DNA of 64,000 nucleotides from Boseongicola sp. Its GTDB lineage: Bacteria; Pseudomonadota; Alphaproteobacteria; Rhodobacterales; Rhodobacteraceae. Positions 28,526 to 37,552 of this stretch are shown one piece after another. Under the pieces are notes generated by a model. That model made no database searches. It had not been told where the DNA came from and saw nothing but the letters and a program-made list of their open reading frames with translations. The stretch's first letter is position 1; every line of letters begins with the position of its first letter. Made by a program: the position numbers and the translations under genes. Location: the NCBI GenBank assembly GCA_028824715.1, contig JAPPCV010000157.1, positions 1 to 64,000 on the forward strand. Direction: 5' to 3'.

Positions 28526-30013
28526 ATGAACGACGAAACCGGTCTTCTTGAAGCTTCTGGCGTCGCCAAGAGCTTTGGTGCTGTCAGGGCGTTGACCGAT
28601 GCGCGGCTGCGTGTGGCGGAGCGTGAAATCGTGGCGCTCATGGGTGCGAACGGCGCCGGGAAGTCCACGTTCGTGAAGATCATCACGGGCGCATTGAAAC
28701 CGGATGCCGGCAAGGTGCTGATCCGTGGACGCGAGGCACATGTCGGCAGCCCGGCGGAAGCGCGGCGCTCAGGCCTTGTGCCGGTCTACCAGGAGCCCTC
28801 GCTCATTCCCGACCTGGACGTGGCGGACAATCTGAAACTCGGGGACACGCCTGGCGAACCGTTCATCAGGTGGGTGGAGGAACTGGGGACCGAAGGCCTC
28901 TCGCTGAGCGACATGATCGGCGACCTGCCCTTGGCGACGCTCCGCATCCTCGACCTGGCCCGGGCGCTTGCGAGCGAGCCCGATGTCCTGCTGCTGGACG
29001 AAATGACGGCGGCTCTGCCCACGAATCTCGTCGATCGCGTGCTGAAGGTGGTGCGTGCAAAGGCGGATGACGGGATGGGGGTCATCTATGTCTCCCATCG
29101 CTTCACGGAAATTTCCGAGCTTTGTGACCGCGCGACGATACTTCGCGACGGGCGCACGGTGGGAGAGCTTGAAATCGAGCCCGGCGTGGAGGAACGCGCG
29201 GTCGAACTGATGCTGGGCCAGAAGATCGACCTCGGCCGTGGCAGGGTCGCGGCAGCCAGGCGTGCGGATGCCGCACGTCCGAGACTGCGCGTCGCCGCGC
29301 TGGCGTCCGCGCCGAAGGTCACGGACGTGTCCTTCGATCTGTTTCCCGGCGAGGTGCTGGGCGTCGTCGCCCTTGAAGGGCAGGGGCAGGACGAGCTGTT
29401 CAACGTCTTGGCAGGCTTCTCGCGACCAACCGGCGGTTCCATCGAGATCAACGGCCAAGAGGCGAGCTTCAACCACCCGGCGGACGCGATTGCGAAAGGC
29501 GTGGCCTTCGTGCCGGGCAATCGGGCCGAGGCGCTGTTTCCGCAACGCTCGTTGACCGAGAACATCGCGCTTCCCTTTTCGGCCCGGGCAGGGTCGTGGG
29601 GACAGCGCCAGGCGCGACGCGAGCAGGAACGTGTGAACCATGCTGTCGGCAAGCTGCAGATCGACATACGCGCCCAGGGCGAAGTGCAGCGGCTTTCCGG
29701 CGGGAACCAGCAGAAGGTGACGATCGGCCGGTGGCTCGCCGTCGGTGTCGAAACGCTCCTGCTGTTCGATCCGACCCGCGGCATCGACGTGCGGACCAAG
29801 CGTCAGATCTATCCGCTTGTCCGTGAACTGGCCGGGAACGGGGCATCCGTCCTTTACTACACGTCCGAGCTTGAGGAAGTGGCGCTTGCCTGCGACAGGG
29901 CGGTGGTGATCTTCAACGGTCGCGTCGTGGATGTCATCGACGCTGCGGAGGCGGATGAGCAGACCCTGATGCGCGCGGCCTACGGCCTTGCGGCGGCGGG
30001 CGCGGCGTCGTGA
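28526..30013 (+). CDS. Sugar ABC transporter, double ATPase subunit (RbsA type)
   Basis: A 495-residue protein with two fused ABC domains that powers the importer. The first half has Walker A at 40-48 (GANGAGKST) and Walker B LLLDE ending at 158-159. Its signature is degenerate (LPLATLRILDLA instead of LSVGQQQ). The second half has a degenerate Walker A (ALEGQGQDE) and a normal LSGGNQQK. This asymmetry of one altered site per half is usual for the class. It overlaps the next gene by GTGA. Confidence 0.93.
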   Translation: MNDETGLLEASGVAKSFGAVRALTDARLRVAEREIVALMGANGAGKSTFVKIITGALKPDAGKVLIRGREAHVGSPAEARRSGLVPVYQEPSLIPDLDVADNLKLGDTPGEPFIRWVEELGTEGLSLSDMIGDLPLATLRILDLARALASEPDVLLLDEMTAALPTNLVDRVLKVVRAKADDGMGVIYVSHRFTEISELCDRATILRDGRTVGELEIEPGVEERAVELMLGQKIDLGRGRVAAARRADAARPRLRVAALASAPKVTDVSFDLFPGEVLGVVALEGQGQDELFNVLAGFSRPTGGSIEINGQEASFNHPADAIAKGVAFVPGNRAEALFPQRSLTENIALPFSARAGSWGQRQARREQERVNHAVGKLQIDIRAQGEVQRLSGGNQQKVTIGRWLAVGVETLLLFDPTRGIDVRTKRQIYPLVRELAGNGASVLYYTSELEEVALACDRAVVIFNGRVVDVIDAAEADEQTLMRAAYGLAAAGAAS

Positions 30014-30951
30014 CGCGCGCAGTCAGGAAGCACGTCTGGGTCCTGAGCCTCGCGGTTCTGCTGGCGCTGCTTCTTGCGGCCACCAAGATCATCCAGCCTT
30101 CCTTCGGCGCGTCCGGACTGGAGAGCGTCGCTCGGGCCGCGCTTCCCTTCGCCTTTGCGACTGCTGGCATGGCGGTCGTGGTCATAGTCGGCGGCATAGA
30201 CCTCTCGGTCGCCTCAATGATGGCGGTGTGCGCCGTTACCGCGGCAGTCCTGATGGAGCGCATGGCGGGCGTGCCGGCGCTCTTCATCGTTCTCGCGGCA
30301 GGATTGCTGATGGGCGCCATCAACGGCGCGCTGATCGTCCTCACCCGGGTGCCCGACATAGTGGTGACGCTCGCCATGCTGTTCGTGTGGGAAGGTGCCG
30401 CCTTGCTGATCCTTGAAACGCCAGGCGGGGCGGTCGCAGACTGGCTGGAGGCCGGGATTCGCGGCAGCTTCCCTTTCGACGGCCTGCCGAAGGCACTCCT
30501 GGTAACCGTGATTTGTGTCGCGCTGGTGTGGGTGCCGGTTCGGCGGGCAAAGCTTGGCCTGTCGATCTACGCAGTCGGTTCGGATGAACGGGCCGCATTC
30601 CGGTCAGGCGTCTCGGTGGGGTGGACGAAGGTTGCAGCCTACGGCATCTGCGGGCTGTTTTGCGCGTTCGGCGGGCTCAGCCTTGCCGCACTCACGGGCA
30701 TCGGAGAGCCGGTGCCGGGACCTTACCTTCTGGCTTCCGTTGCGGCCGTTGTGCTGGGCGGCGTCGTGCTCGGAGGCGGGAAGGGCGGGCTCCTGGGGCC
30801 GATCATTGCCGTCTTCATCCTTCGGATCATCCGGACCATCCTGACGTTGCTGGCTGTTGACCCGAACGTCACCACCATCATCGAAGGCACGATCATGGTT
30901 GCGGTTGTCATGCTCGGCACTGCCGTCACCCGCAGAAGGGCATCGCAATGA
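30010..30951 (+). CDS. Sugar ABC transporter permease (RbsC type), first
   Basis: A 313-residue inner-membrane permease of the BPD_transp_2 family with about eight to ten hydrophobic helices. The family segment GGIDLSVASMMAV near residue 61 and LGGVVLGGGKGGLLGPI near 245 are clear. It starts with a GTG that overlaps the ATPase stop. It pairs with the following permease to form the membrane channel. Confidence 0.92.
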   Translation: MTRAVRKHVWVLSLAVLLALLLAATKIIQPSFGASGLESVARAALPFAFATAGMAVVVIVGGIDLSVASMMAVCAVTAAVLMERMAGVPALFIVLAAGLLMGAINGALIVLTRVPDIVVTLAMLFVWEGAALLILETPGGAVADWLEAGIRGSFPFDGLPKALLVTVICVALVWVPVRRAKLGLSIYAVGSDERAAFRSGVSVGWTKVAAYGICGLFCAFGGLSLAALTGIGEPVPGPYLLASVAAVVLGGVVLGGGKGGLLGPIIAVFILRIIRTILTLLAVDPNVTTIIEGTIMVAVVMLGTAVTRRRASQ

Positions 30952-31955
30952 GCACGTCGGCGACCGACCCGCCCCTCCTGCGAACAGGACGTCTCTTCAG
31001 GGACAATCCGGTCATACCGCTCCTCATCATCCTGCTCCTGATGATCGTTGCGCTCGAAGTGATGCGGCCCGGGATCGTGACACCGTTTCGGGCGGGTCGT
31101 GACGGCCTGATTTCCACCTTCTGGGTCGGAAACCTGATCAAGTTCGCCATTCCGTTGGCGATGCTCGCAGCCTGCCAGGTCCTGACGATGCTGACTGCCG
31201 GAATCGATCTTTCGGTCGGAATCGTGGCGACCGTGTCGGCCTTTGTTTGCGCGACGCTCAGCACTCTTTGGGGTGTCGGTCCCGCGGTTCTTGTTGCGCT
31301 TGCGTCAGGGTTGGTCGTGGGGCTGGCAAACGGCATCGGCGTAGGGCATGTGCGGGTGCATCCGCTGATCATGACGCTCGGCACAGGCCTGATCGCGACA
31401 GGTTGCCTGCAGGTCTATCAGCGGCTGGTCATCAACGCGGGTTCCGAGATCCCGGGTTTCCTTGTCGCGCTGGGAACCGGCCGAACCGCAGGCATGCCGA
31501 ACGGCCTCTTCCTGTTTGTCCCGTTCGCGGCGTTCATCCTGTGGCTGATGCGCTACACGGGGTTCGGACGCCTGCTTTTTGCGCTGGGGTCAAACGAGAA
31601 CGCCGCGAAGCTCTCCGGCGTCCGGGCATGGCAGGTTCACTTGGCGCTCTATGCGCTTTCCGGCCTGATCGCCGCGATCGCCGGGCTGTTGTATCTCGGC
31701 ATGATCCGCCAGACGTCGCTCAGTCTCGCCAACCCGCTCTTGCTGCCCTCGGTGGCCGCGGCCGTGATTGGCGGCACCTCGATCTTCGGCGGGCGAGGCA
31801 GCTACGCAGGCGCCATCGTGGGCGCCCTTATCCTGCGCGTTCTCGATACCATGCTGACACTGTTGCAGATGCCCGAAGGCGCGCGAACAGCGCTCTTCGG
31901 TCTTATCATTCTCGCCGTCACCGCGATCCATGTCAGGATTGCCGGCGCGCGATAA
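30948..31955 (+). CDS. Sugar ABC transporter permease (RbsC type), second
   Basis: A 335-residue permease of the same family as its upstream neighbour. The diagnostic TAGIDLSVGIVATV and IGGTSIFGGRGSYAGAIVGA segments are present. It overlaps the preceding gene by ATGA and is followed 13 bases later by a Gfo/Idh gene, so transport and catabolism are on one transcript. Confidence 0.93.
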   Translation: MSTSATDPPLLRTGRLFRDNPVIPLLIILLLMIVALEVMRPGIVTPFRAGRDGLISTFWVGNLIKFAIPLAMLAACQVLTMLTAGIDLSVGIVATVSAFVCATLSTLWGVGPAVLVALASGLVVGLANGIGVGHVRVHPLIMTLGTGLIATGCLQVYQRLVINAGSEIPGFLVALGTGRTAGMPNGLFLFVPFAAFILWLMRYTGFGRLLFALGSNENAAKLSGVRAWQVHLALYALSGLIAAIAGLLYLGMIRQTSLSLANPLLLPSVAAAVIGGTSIFGGRGSYAGAIVGALILRVLDTMLTLLQMPEGARTALFGLIILAVTAIHVRIAGAR

Positions 31956-31968
31956 ACGGGAGGTTCGA

Positions 31969-33045
31969 ATGACCAAGTTTCGTATCGTCGGCATCAGCTT
32001 CGATCACATGCACATGGGTGACTTGCTTCGAATGGTGCATGAACATGCGGATGCCGAAATCGCCGGCATTTTCGATCCTGACCGATCCAGGATGCAGTCC
32101 GCAATCGACGCGTTCGGAATGCCCGAGGATCGTGTCTTCACCGATTTCGATGCCTGCATGTCGTCCGGCCCATATGACATGGCCATCCTTTGTGCAGCGA
32201 CCGCGGAACACGCAGAATTCACCGAGCGGCTAGCATCTCATGACCTCCACGTCTTTGTCGAGAAGCCCTTTGCCGCGTCCGCGACAGATGCACGCCGAAT
32301 GATCCGGGCGATGGCCGGCACTGGCCGCCAATTGATCATCAACTGGCCGCTGAGGTGGGTCGAAAGCCATGTGACGGCCAAGCGCCTGATCGACGAAGGC
32401 CGGATCGGCACGCTGCTGGAGGTGCATTTCTACGACGGCAATCGCGGTCCGCTCTACCACCTTGCCGACAAGGTCGAGGTCAGCCCGGAAGATGTCGAGC
32501 GACAGAAGCCGACGTCCTGGTGGTACAAGAAGGCATCCGGCGGCGGGTCGCTTCTGGACTATCTCGGCTACGGCGCAACGCTTGGCACATGGTACATGGG
32601 CGGGGCGGCGCCCCTCGAAGTGACGTGCACTGTCGACGAAACGCCCGGCATCGAAGTCGACCAGCACGCCATAGCCGTTTGCCGCTACGCCACCGGCCTG
32701 TCGCGGATGGAGACCCGCTGGGGCACGTTTACGGATCCGTGGACAATCCAGCCGCAACCGGTGTGCGGCTTCACCTTCGTTGGCAGCGACGGCACGATCG
32801 CCTCTCCGGACTACGCGAGCCATGTCACCGTCCAGACCCGAGACCGGCCCGAGCCGCACGAGATCCCGGCCGACCCGCTAAGGGAGGGGGAGCGGAACGC
32901 CATCGAATACGCGGTTCGCCGCCTTTCCGGGGGCATGCCTGTCGAAGGCCCGCTTGGTCCTGCCCTGTGCCTGACCGCGCAGCGCATCGTTGATACCGCA
33001 GTCCAGTCGGCGGGCCAAAAGCGGACGCTTGAGCTGCTGCCATGA
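31969..33045 (+). CDS. Gfo/Idh/MocA-family oxidoreductase with unusual nucleotide loop
   Basis: A 358-residue dehydrogenase. The N-terminus is KFRIVGISFDHMHMGDLL, so the usual G-x-G-x-x-G loop is replaced by a histidine- and methionine-containing version. EKP is present at 98-100. A later ASGGGSLLDYLGYGATLGTW block holds the expected substrate-site region, but the canonical histidine four residues after the aspartate is not evident. Cofactor binding may differ from the first enzyme. GGGAGG lies before the ATG at 31969, which I prefer to the in-frame ATG at 31930 inside the permease gene. Confidence 0.9.
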   Translation: MTKFRIVGISFDHMHMGDLLRMVHEHADAEIAGIFDPDRSRMQSAIDAFGMPEDRVFTDFDACMSSGPYDMAILCAATAEHAEFTERLASHDLHVFVEKPFAASATDARRMIRAMAGTGRQLIINWPLRWVESHVTAKRLIDEGRIGTLLEVHFYDGNRGPLYHLADKVEVSPEDVERQKPTSWWYKKASGGGSLLDYLGYGATLGTWYMGGAAPLEVTCTVDETPGIEVDQHAIAVCRYATGLSRMETRWGTFTDPWTIQPQPVCGFTFVGSDGTIASPDYASHVTVQTRDRPEPHEIPADPLREGERNAIEYAVRRLSGGMPVEGPLGPALCLTAQRIVDTAVQSAGQKRTLELLP

Positions 33046-34157
33046 CCGAAGGGCCGATCGATACCGATACCTATGCCTTGAAGTCACGTGCACTTGCGGA
33101 AGTCGAAGCGCCGGACCTGCCGTATCGCCCGCCCATGCCGGGCGCCTATCGGCCTCGCATCGGCATGATCGGGACCGGCGGGATTTCTGCCAGCCACCTG
33201 GATGCCTACAGGGCCGCGGGATGGGAGGTTGCCGCGCTCTGGAACCGGACGCGCGCCAGGGCCGAGGAGCGGGCGGCCGAGTACTGCCCCTCGGCATCCG
33301 TGGAGGATGACTGGCAAGGGATCGTGGACGACGACAGCATCGACGTGATCGACGTCACGCTGCACCCGGAGCACAGGACACCGGTCATTGAGGCCGCGCT
33401 GGAAGCCGGCAAACACGTGCTGAGCCAGAAGCCCTTCGTGACCGACCTGGGTGAAGGGCAGCGCCTGGTGAAAGTGGCCGAGGACCATGGCGTCAAGCTT
33501 GCGGTGAATCAGAACGGGCGCTGGTCGCCTCACATGGCCTGGATGCGCGAAGCGGTTCGCGCCGGGCTGATCGGCGACGTACTCTCCATTCATGCCTGCA
33601 TCCACTGGGACCATGGCTGGACGGCCGGGACGCCGTTCGACGAGGTCCGGGACCTCGTGCTCTACGACTTCGGCGTGCATTGGTTCGACTTCGTGGTCTC
33701 CATCGCAGGCGAGCGAGTCGAAAGCGTCTTTGCAACGGCGGCCATGGCCCGTGGCCAGGCAAACAGGATGCCGCTTCTGGCGCAGGCGCTGGTGCGGATG
33801 GAGGGCGGGCAGGCGAGCCTGGTCTTCGATGGCGCTGCGCCGCATGGCGCGCGCGACACGACATATGTTGCGGGGACGAGGGGCAGCCTTGTTTCCGAAG
33901 GCCCCGATCTCGGCAGCCAGTCGGTGGCGTTGACCACTGGCGACGGCATCGCGAGGCCGCGCCTCGAAGGGACATGGTTCAATGACGGGTTTCGCGGCGC
34001 AATGGGCGAGTTGCTCTGTGCCATCGAGGACGGGCGCACTCCGGACAACTCCGCAAGCGGAAACCTGGCCACGCTCGCCCTGTCCTTCGCGGCCATTGAA
34101 TCGCGAAGGTCGGGCAGGGAAGTCAAGGCCGGAGAGGCGCGCAGGCTGTCGCGCTGA
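33042..34157 (+). CDS. Gfo/Idh/MocA-family oxidoreductase, last gene of the locus
   Basis: A 371-residue dehydrogenase with an N-terminal extension of about 38 residues before the Rossmann motif GMIGTGGISASHL (GTGGIS at 44-49). The catalytic-lysine segment reads SQKPF rather than the common EKP, and LYDFGVHWFDF supplies the Asp/His pair. It overlaps the preceding gene by ATGA. Three different family members in one operon suggest successive or alternative oxidation and reduction steps on a cyclic polyol. Confidence 0.91.
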   Translation: MTEGPIDTDTYALKSRALAEVEAPDLPYRPPMPGAYRPRIGMIGTGGISASHLDAYRAAGWEVAALWNRTRARAEERAAEYCPSASVEDDWQGIVDDDSIDVIDVTLHPEHRTPVIEAALEAGKHVLSQKPFVTDLGEGQRLVKVAEDHGVKLAVNQNGRWSPHMAWMREAVRAGLIGDVLSIHACIHWDHGWTAGTPFDEVRDLVLYDFGVHWFDFVVSIAGERVESVFATAAMARGQANRMPLLAQALVRMEGGQASLVFDGAAPHGARDTTYVAGTRGSLVSEGPDLGSQSVALTTGDGIARPRLEGTWFNDGFRGAMGELLCAIEDGRTPDNSASGNLATLALSFAAIESRRSGREVKAGEARRLSR

Positions 34158-34296
34158 CCTGCGGTTGCGGTGCGTCGCCCCCTGCAGGCGGCTCCAGGGA
34201 TCAAGTACCGCCTCCCATTGCGCCGCACGCCACCACGGCATCGAGACACCTGCACTCGATACCTGCGCCAGGAGGACGCGGGTCTGGGTGCAGGCT

Positions 34297-37200
34297 TCAG
34301 CCGAGTTCGTCGAGTCGCCCGAGCGCGGTCCTGAGCCGGCCAAGCTCCTCGGCCTTCTGCGCGGCTGCCTCCTCGGTCTCGGCGATCACGTCTTCGGCGG
34401 CATTCTCGCGGAACTTCCTGTTGTTCAGGCGGCCCTGAAGCCCTGCGACCTCCCTTTCGAGCTTGCCGACCGCCTTTTCGAGGCGTGCCCTTTCGACCGC
34501 CACGTCGATCAATCCCTCGAGCGGCAACGCGAAAGTGCCGCCAAGCGCGGCGATCGTGGCAGAGCCCTTGGGAGCCGCTTCGGCGTCGGACAGGGCCTCG
34601 ATGCGCGCCTGACGCATGATCATGGACTCGTTGTTTGTCCAGGCCGTCTCGCCTGCCGCATCTAGGGACAGCTTGAGCAGAGGGGTCTTCGTTCCGGCCG
34701 GGACGTTCATTTCCCCGCGGACCGAGCGAACCTTCTCGATGAGGTCGATGACCCATCCGATTTCCGTCTCGGCCGCGGCGTCGACGAGTTCTTCGCCACA
34801 GGTCGCCCAGTCCGCATGAACGAGCAATTTCTCACGCTTCGGGGCCGAAAGCGCCCAGAGCTCCTCGGTTATGAACGGCATGAACGGATGGAGCAGGATC
34901 AGGCTCTGGTCGAGCAGCCAAGCCATGGTGCGCCGCGTTTCCTCGGCATGTGCCGTGTCGAACAGCGGCTTCGAGAACTCGACGTACCAGTCGCAGAACG
35001 TGCCCCAAACGAACGAGTAGAGGGCGTTCGCGGCGTCATTGAAGCGAAATCCGCCCAACGCCTCGTCGACGGCGATTCGCGTCTTCGCGAGCTCGCCGAT
35101 GATCCACTTGTTGACGGTCTGCGTGGCGATTGGCGTCCTGTCCTCGACCTCGAAGACTCCGTTCAATTCCGCGAACCGGGCCGCATTCCAAAGCTTGGTC
35201 GCGAAGTTGCGGTATCCGGCGACTCGACCCTCCGACAGCTTGAGGTCGCGACCCATGGCAGCCATGGAGGTGAGCGTGAAGCGAACCGCGTCGGCGCCGA
35301 ACTTGTCGACCAGCTCGATCGGGTCGATGACATTGCCGAGGGACTTCGACATCTTGTTGCCCGCCGCGTCGCGCACGAGAGCATGGACGTAGACGGTGTC
35401 GAACGGGCGGGCGCCGACCATCGCGTACTGCATCATCATCATGCGCGCGACCCAGAAGAATATGATGTCAAAGCCGGTGACGAGAACGCTGGTCGGGAAG
35501 TACCTTTCGAGTTCGGCAGTCTTCTCGGGCCAGCCGAGAGTGCCGATCGGCCAGAGCCCGGAGGAGAACCAGGTGTCCAGCACGTCGGGGTCACGGTAGA
35601 GCGGTGCCGTCCAGTCATTGCCGGACGCCGCCTTTGCCGTGCTTCCCGAAACTGCCTCGCCGTATGCCACGGCGTCGGCGACGACCGCCACGTCCCCGGA
35701 ATAGTGCTCCTTGGCCAGTGCAATGGCACTGGCCTCGTCGGCCGCGCAGAAGGCTTCGAATTCATCCGCGCATGGCTTGCCGTCCTTGAGCTTCGGGCCG
35801 TACCAGACCGGGATCTGGTGGCCCCACCAGAGCTGGCGGGAAATGCACCATGGCTCGATGCTCGTCAGCCAATTGAAATAGACCTTCTTGTGCTGCTCAG
35901 GCAGGATTTCCGTCGTCCCGTCACGCACCGCTGCCAGGGCCGGGCCCACGATCTTCGCCGTGTCGACGAACCACTGGTCGGTCAGCATGGGTTCGATGAC
36001 GACCTTTGAACGGTCGCCGAACGGCTGCATGATCTTCCTTGCTTCCGCGAGAGGGGCGGGGGCGTCCTCGCCCGCATCTTCCGCCGAAGTCCGTTTGCCA
36101 AGGCGCGGATCGTTCGCAACGGTCATGACCGCGAGCCCTTCGGCGGTGATCTGTTCGACGACCTTGCTTCGCGCCTCGAACCGGTCAAGTCCGCGCAGGT
36201 CGTCCGGAACGAGATTGATCGCGTCCGCGCCGGCTTCGGTAAGGGTTTCCTTGCCCTCGGCAACATTGATCGCGATCGCCGCAGCTTCGGCATACGGGGC
36301 GCCGTCGTCGCGCATGTGCCCCTTGGTGTCCATGAGGCGGTACATGGGGATGTTGCCGCGCCGGGCGACGACATAGTCGTTGAAGTCGTGGGCGCCGGTG
36401 ATCTTGACCGCGCCTGAGCCGAACTCGGGATCAGGGTACGGATCCGTGATGATCGGGATCAGCCGGCGGTGATCCTTCGGGCCGACAGGGATTTCGCAGA
36501 GCTTTCCGACGATTGGCGCATATCGCTCGTCCGAAGGGTGAACCGCGACTGCGCCGTCGCCGAGCATGGTTTCAGGCCGGGTGGTCGCGATCGAGATGTA
36601 GTCTCGGGTCTCGCGCAGGGTCACGGTCCCGTCCTCATCCTTCTCGACGTACTCGTAGGTGGCGTTGCCCGCGAGCGGGTACTTGAAGTGCCACATGTGG
36701 CCATCGACCTCGACGTTCTCGACCTCGAGGTCCGAGATCGCGGTCTCGAAGTGCGGGTCCCAGTTGACCAGGCGCTTGCCTCGGTAGATGAGGCCGTCTT
36801 CATGCATCTTGACGAAGGCGCGAATGACGGCGTCATGGAAGTTGCCCTCTTCGCTGGCGGGCGCATCCGGCGCGCCAGACATGGTGAACGCGTTTCGAGA
36901 CCAGTCGCAGCTGGCGCCGAGGCGCTTGAGTTGCTCGATGATGGTGCCGCCGGACTCTTCCTTCCATTCCCAGACCTTCCCGGTGAATGCCTCGCGGCCC
37001 ATTTCGCGCCGTGACGGCTGGCCCGTTTCGGCCAGCATGCGTTCGACAACCATCTGGGTGGCAATGCCGGCGTGATCCTGTCCGGGTTGCCAAAGCGTGT
37101 CGAAGCCACGCATCCTGTGCCAGCGGACGAGAATGTCCTGAAGCGTGTTGTTGAAGGCGTGCCCCATGTGGAGAACACCCGTCACGTTAGGTGGAGGGAT

Positions 37201-37320
37201 CATGATGCAGAACGGTCCGGCACCGGGCCGCGCATTGGCGCCCGCCTTGAAAGCCCCCGCATTCTCCCACGCCGCATAGATGCGTGATTCGGCTTCGTGG
37301 GCGTCAAATGTCTTTTCCAT
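34297..37320 (-). CDS. valS: Valyl-tRNA synthetase
   Basis: This 1007-residue class-I synthetase charges tRNA-Val. The HIGH-type motif appears as [15 protein letters not shown] near the N-terminus, and the KMSKS loop is exact (NKMSKSLGN). A large editing domain lies between them, and the C-terminal coiled-coil arm ([20 protein letters not shown]) is typical. I chose the ATG at 37320 because homology begins there ([15 protein letters not shown]); the frame upstream is not conserved-looking. It is housekeeping and marks the end of the sugar locus. Confidence 0.98.
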   Translation of the reverse strand: MEKTFDAHEAESRIYAAWENAGAFKAGANARPGAGPFCIMIPPPNVTGVLHMGHAFNNTLQDILVRWHRMRGFDTLWQPGQDHAGIATQMVVERMLAETGQPSRREMGREAFTGKVWEWKEESGGTIIEQLKRLGASCDWSRNAFTMSGAPDAPASEEGNFHDAVIRAFVKMHEDGLIYRGKRLVNWDPHFETAISDLEVENVEVDGHMWHFKYPLAGNATYEYVEKDEDGTVTLRETRDYISIATTRPETMLGDGAVAVHPSDERYAPIVGKLCEIPVGPKDHRRLIPIITDPYPDPEFGSGAVKITGAHDFNDYVVARRGNIPMYRLMDTKGHMRDDGAPYAEAAAIAINVAEGKETLTEAGADAINLVPDDLRGLDRFEARSKVVEQITAEGLAVMTVANDPRLGKRTSAEDAGEDAPAPLAEARKIMQPFGDRSKVVIEPMLTDQWFVDTAKIVGPALAAVRDGTTEILPEQHKKVYFNWLTSIEPWCISRQLWWGHQIPVWYGPKLKDGKPCADEFEAFCAADEASAIALAKEHYSGDVAVVADAVAYGEAVSGSTAKAASGNDWTAPLYRDPDVLDTWFSSGLWPIGTLGWPEKTAELERYFPTSVLVTGFDIIFFWVARMMMMQYAMVGARPFDTVYVHALVRDAAGNKMSKSLGNVIDPIELVDKFGADAVRFTLTSMAAMGRDLKLSEGRVAGYRNFATKLWNAARFAELNGVFEVEDRTPIATQTVNKWIIGELAKTRIAVDEALGGFRFNDAANALYSFVWGTFCDWYVEFSKPLFDTAHAEETRRTMAWLLDQSLILLHPFMPFITEELWALSAPKREKLLVHADWATCGEELVDAAAETEIGWVIDLIEKVRSVRGEMNVPAGTKTPLLKLSLDAAGETAWTNNESMIMRQARIEALSDAEAAPKGSATIAALGGTFALPLEGLIDVAVERARLEKAVGKLEREVAGLQGRLNNRKFRENAAEDVIAETEEAAAQKAEELGRLRTALGRLDELG

Positions 37321-37552
37321 GGCGTCGGTCCTTCCGTTCGGCGCTCCGTTTATCGCTGCCTTGCGGAGAGGAAAAGGCCGACGCGGAGTTTGGCCGGTTG
37401 GTGCGCCGGCGAAATGCAGTGCCCGGATCCGTTTCGATGCGGCGGACGTGCGCCCCTGCACGTTGGCCGATGTTGCGGAGTGCGTGCATTGGGTCTCTGG
37501 ACTCCGGTCGACACGAGGCTAGGGTTCGCGGAGTGACAATTCGGGAATTTCG

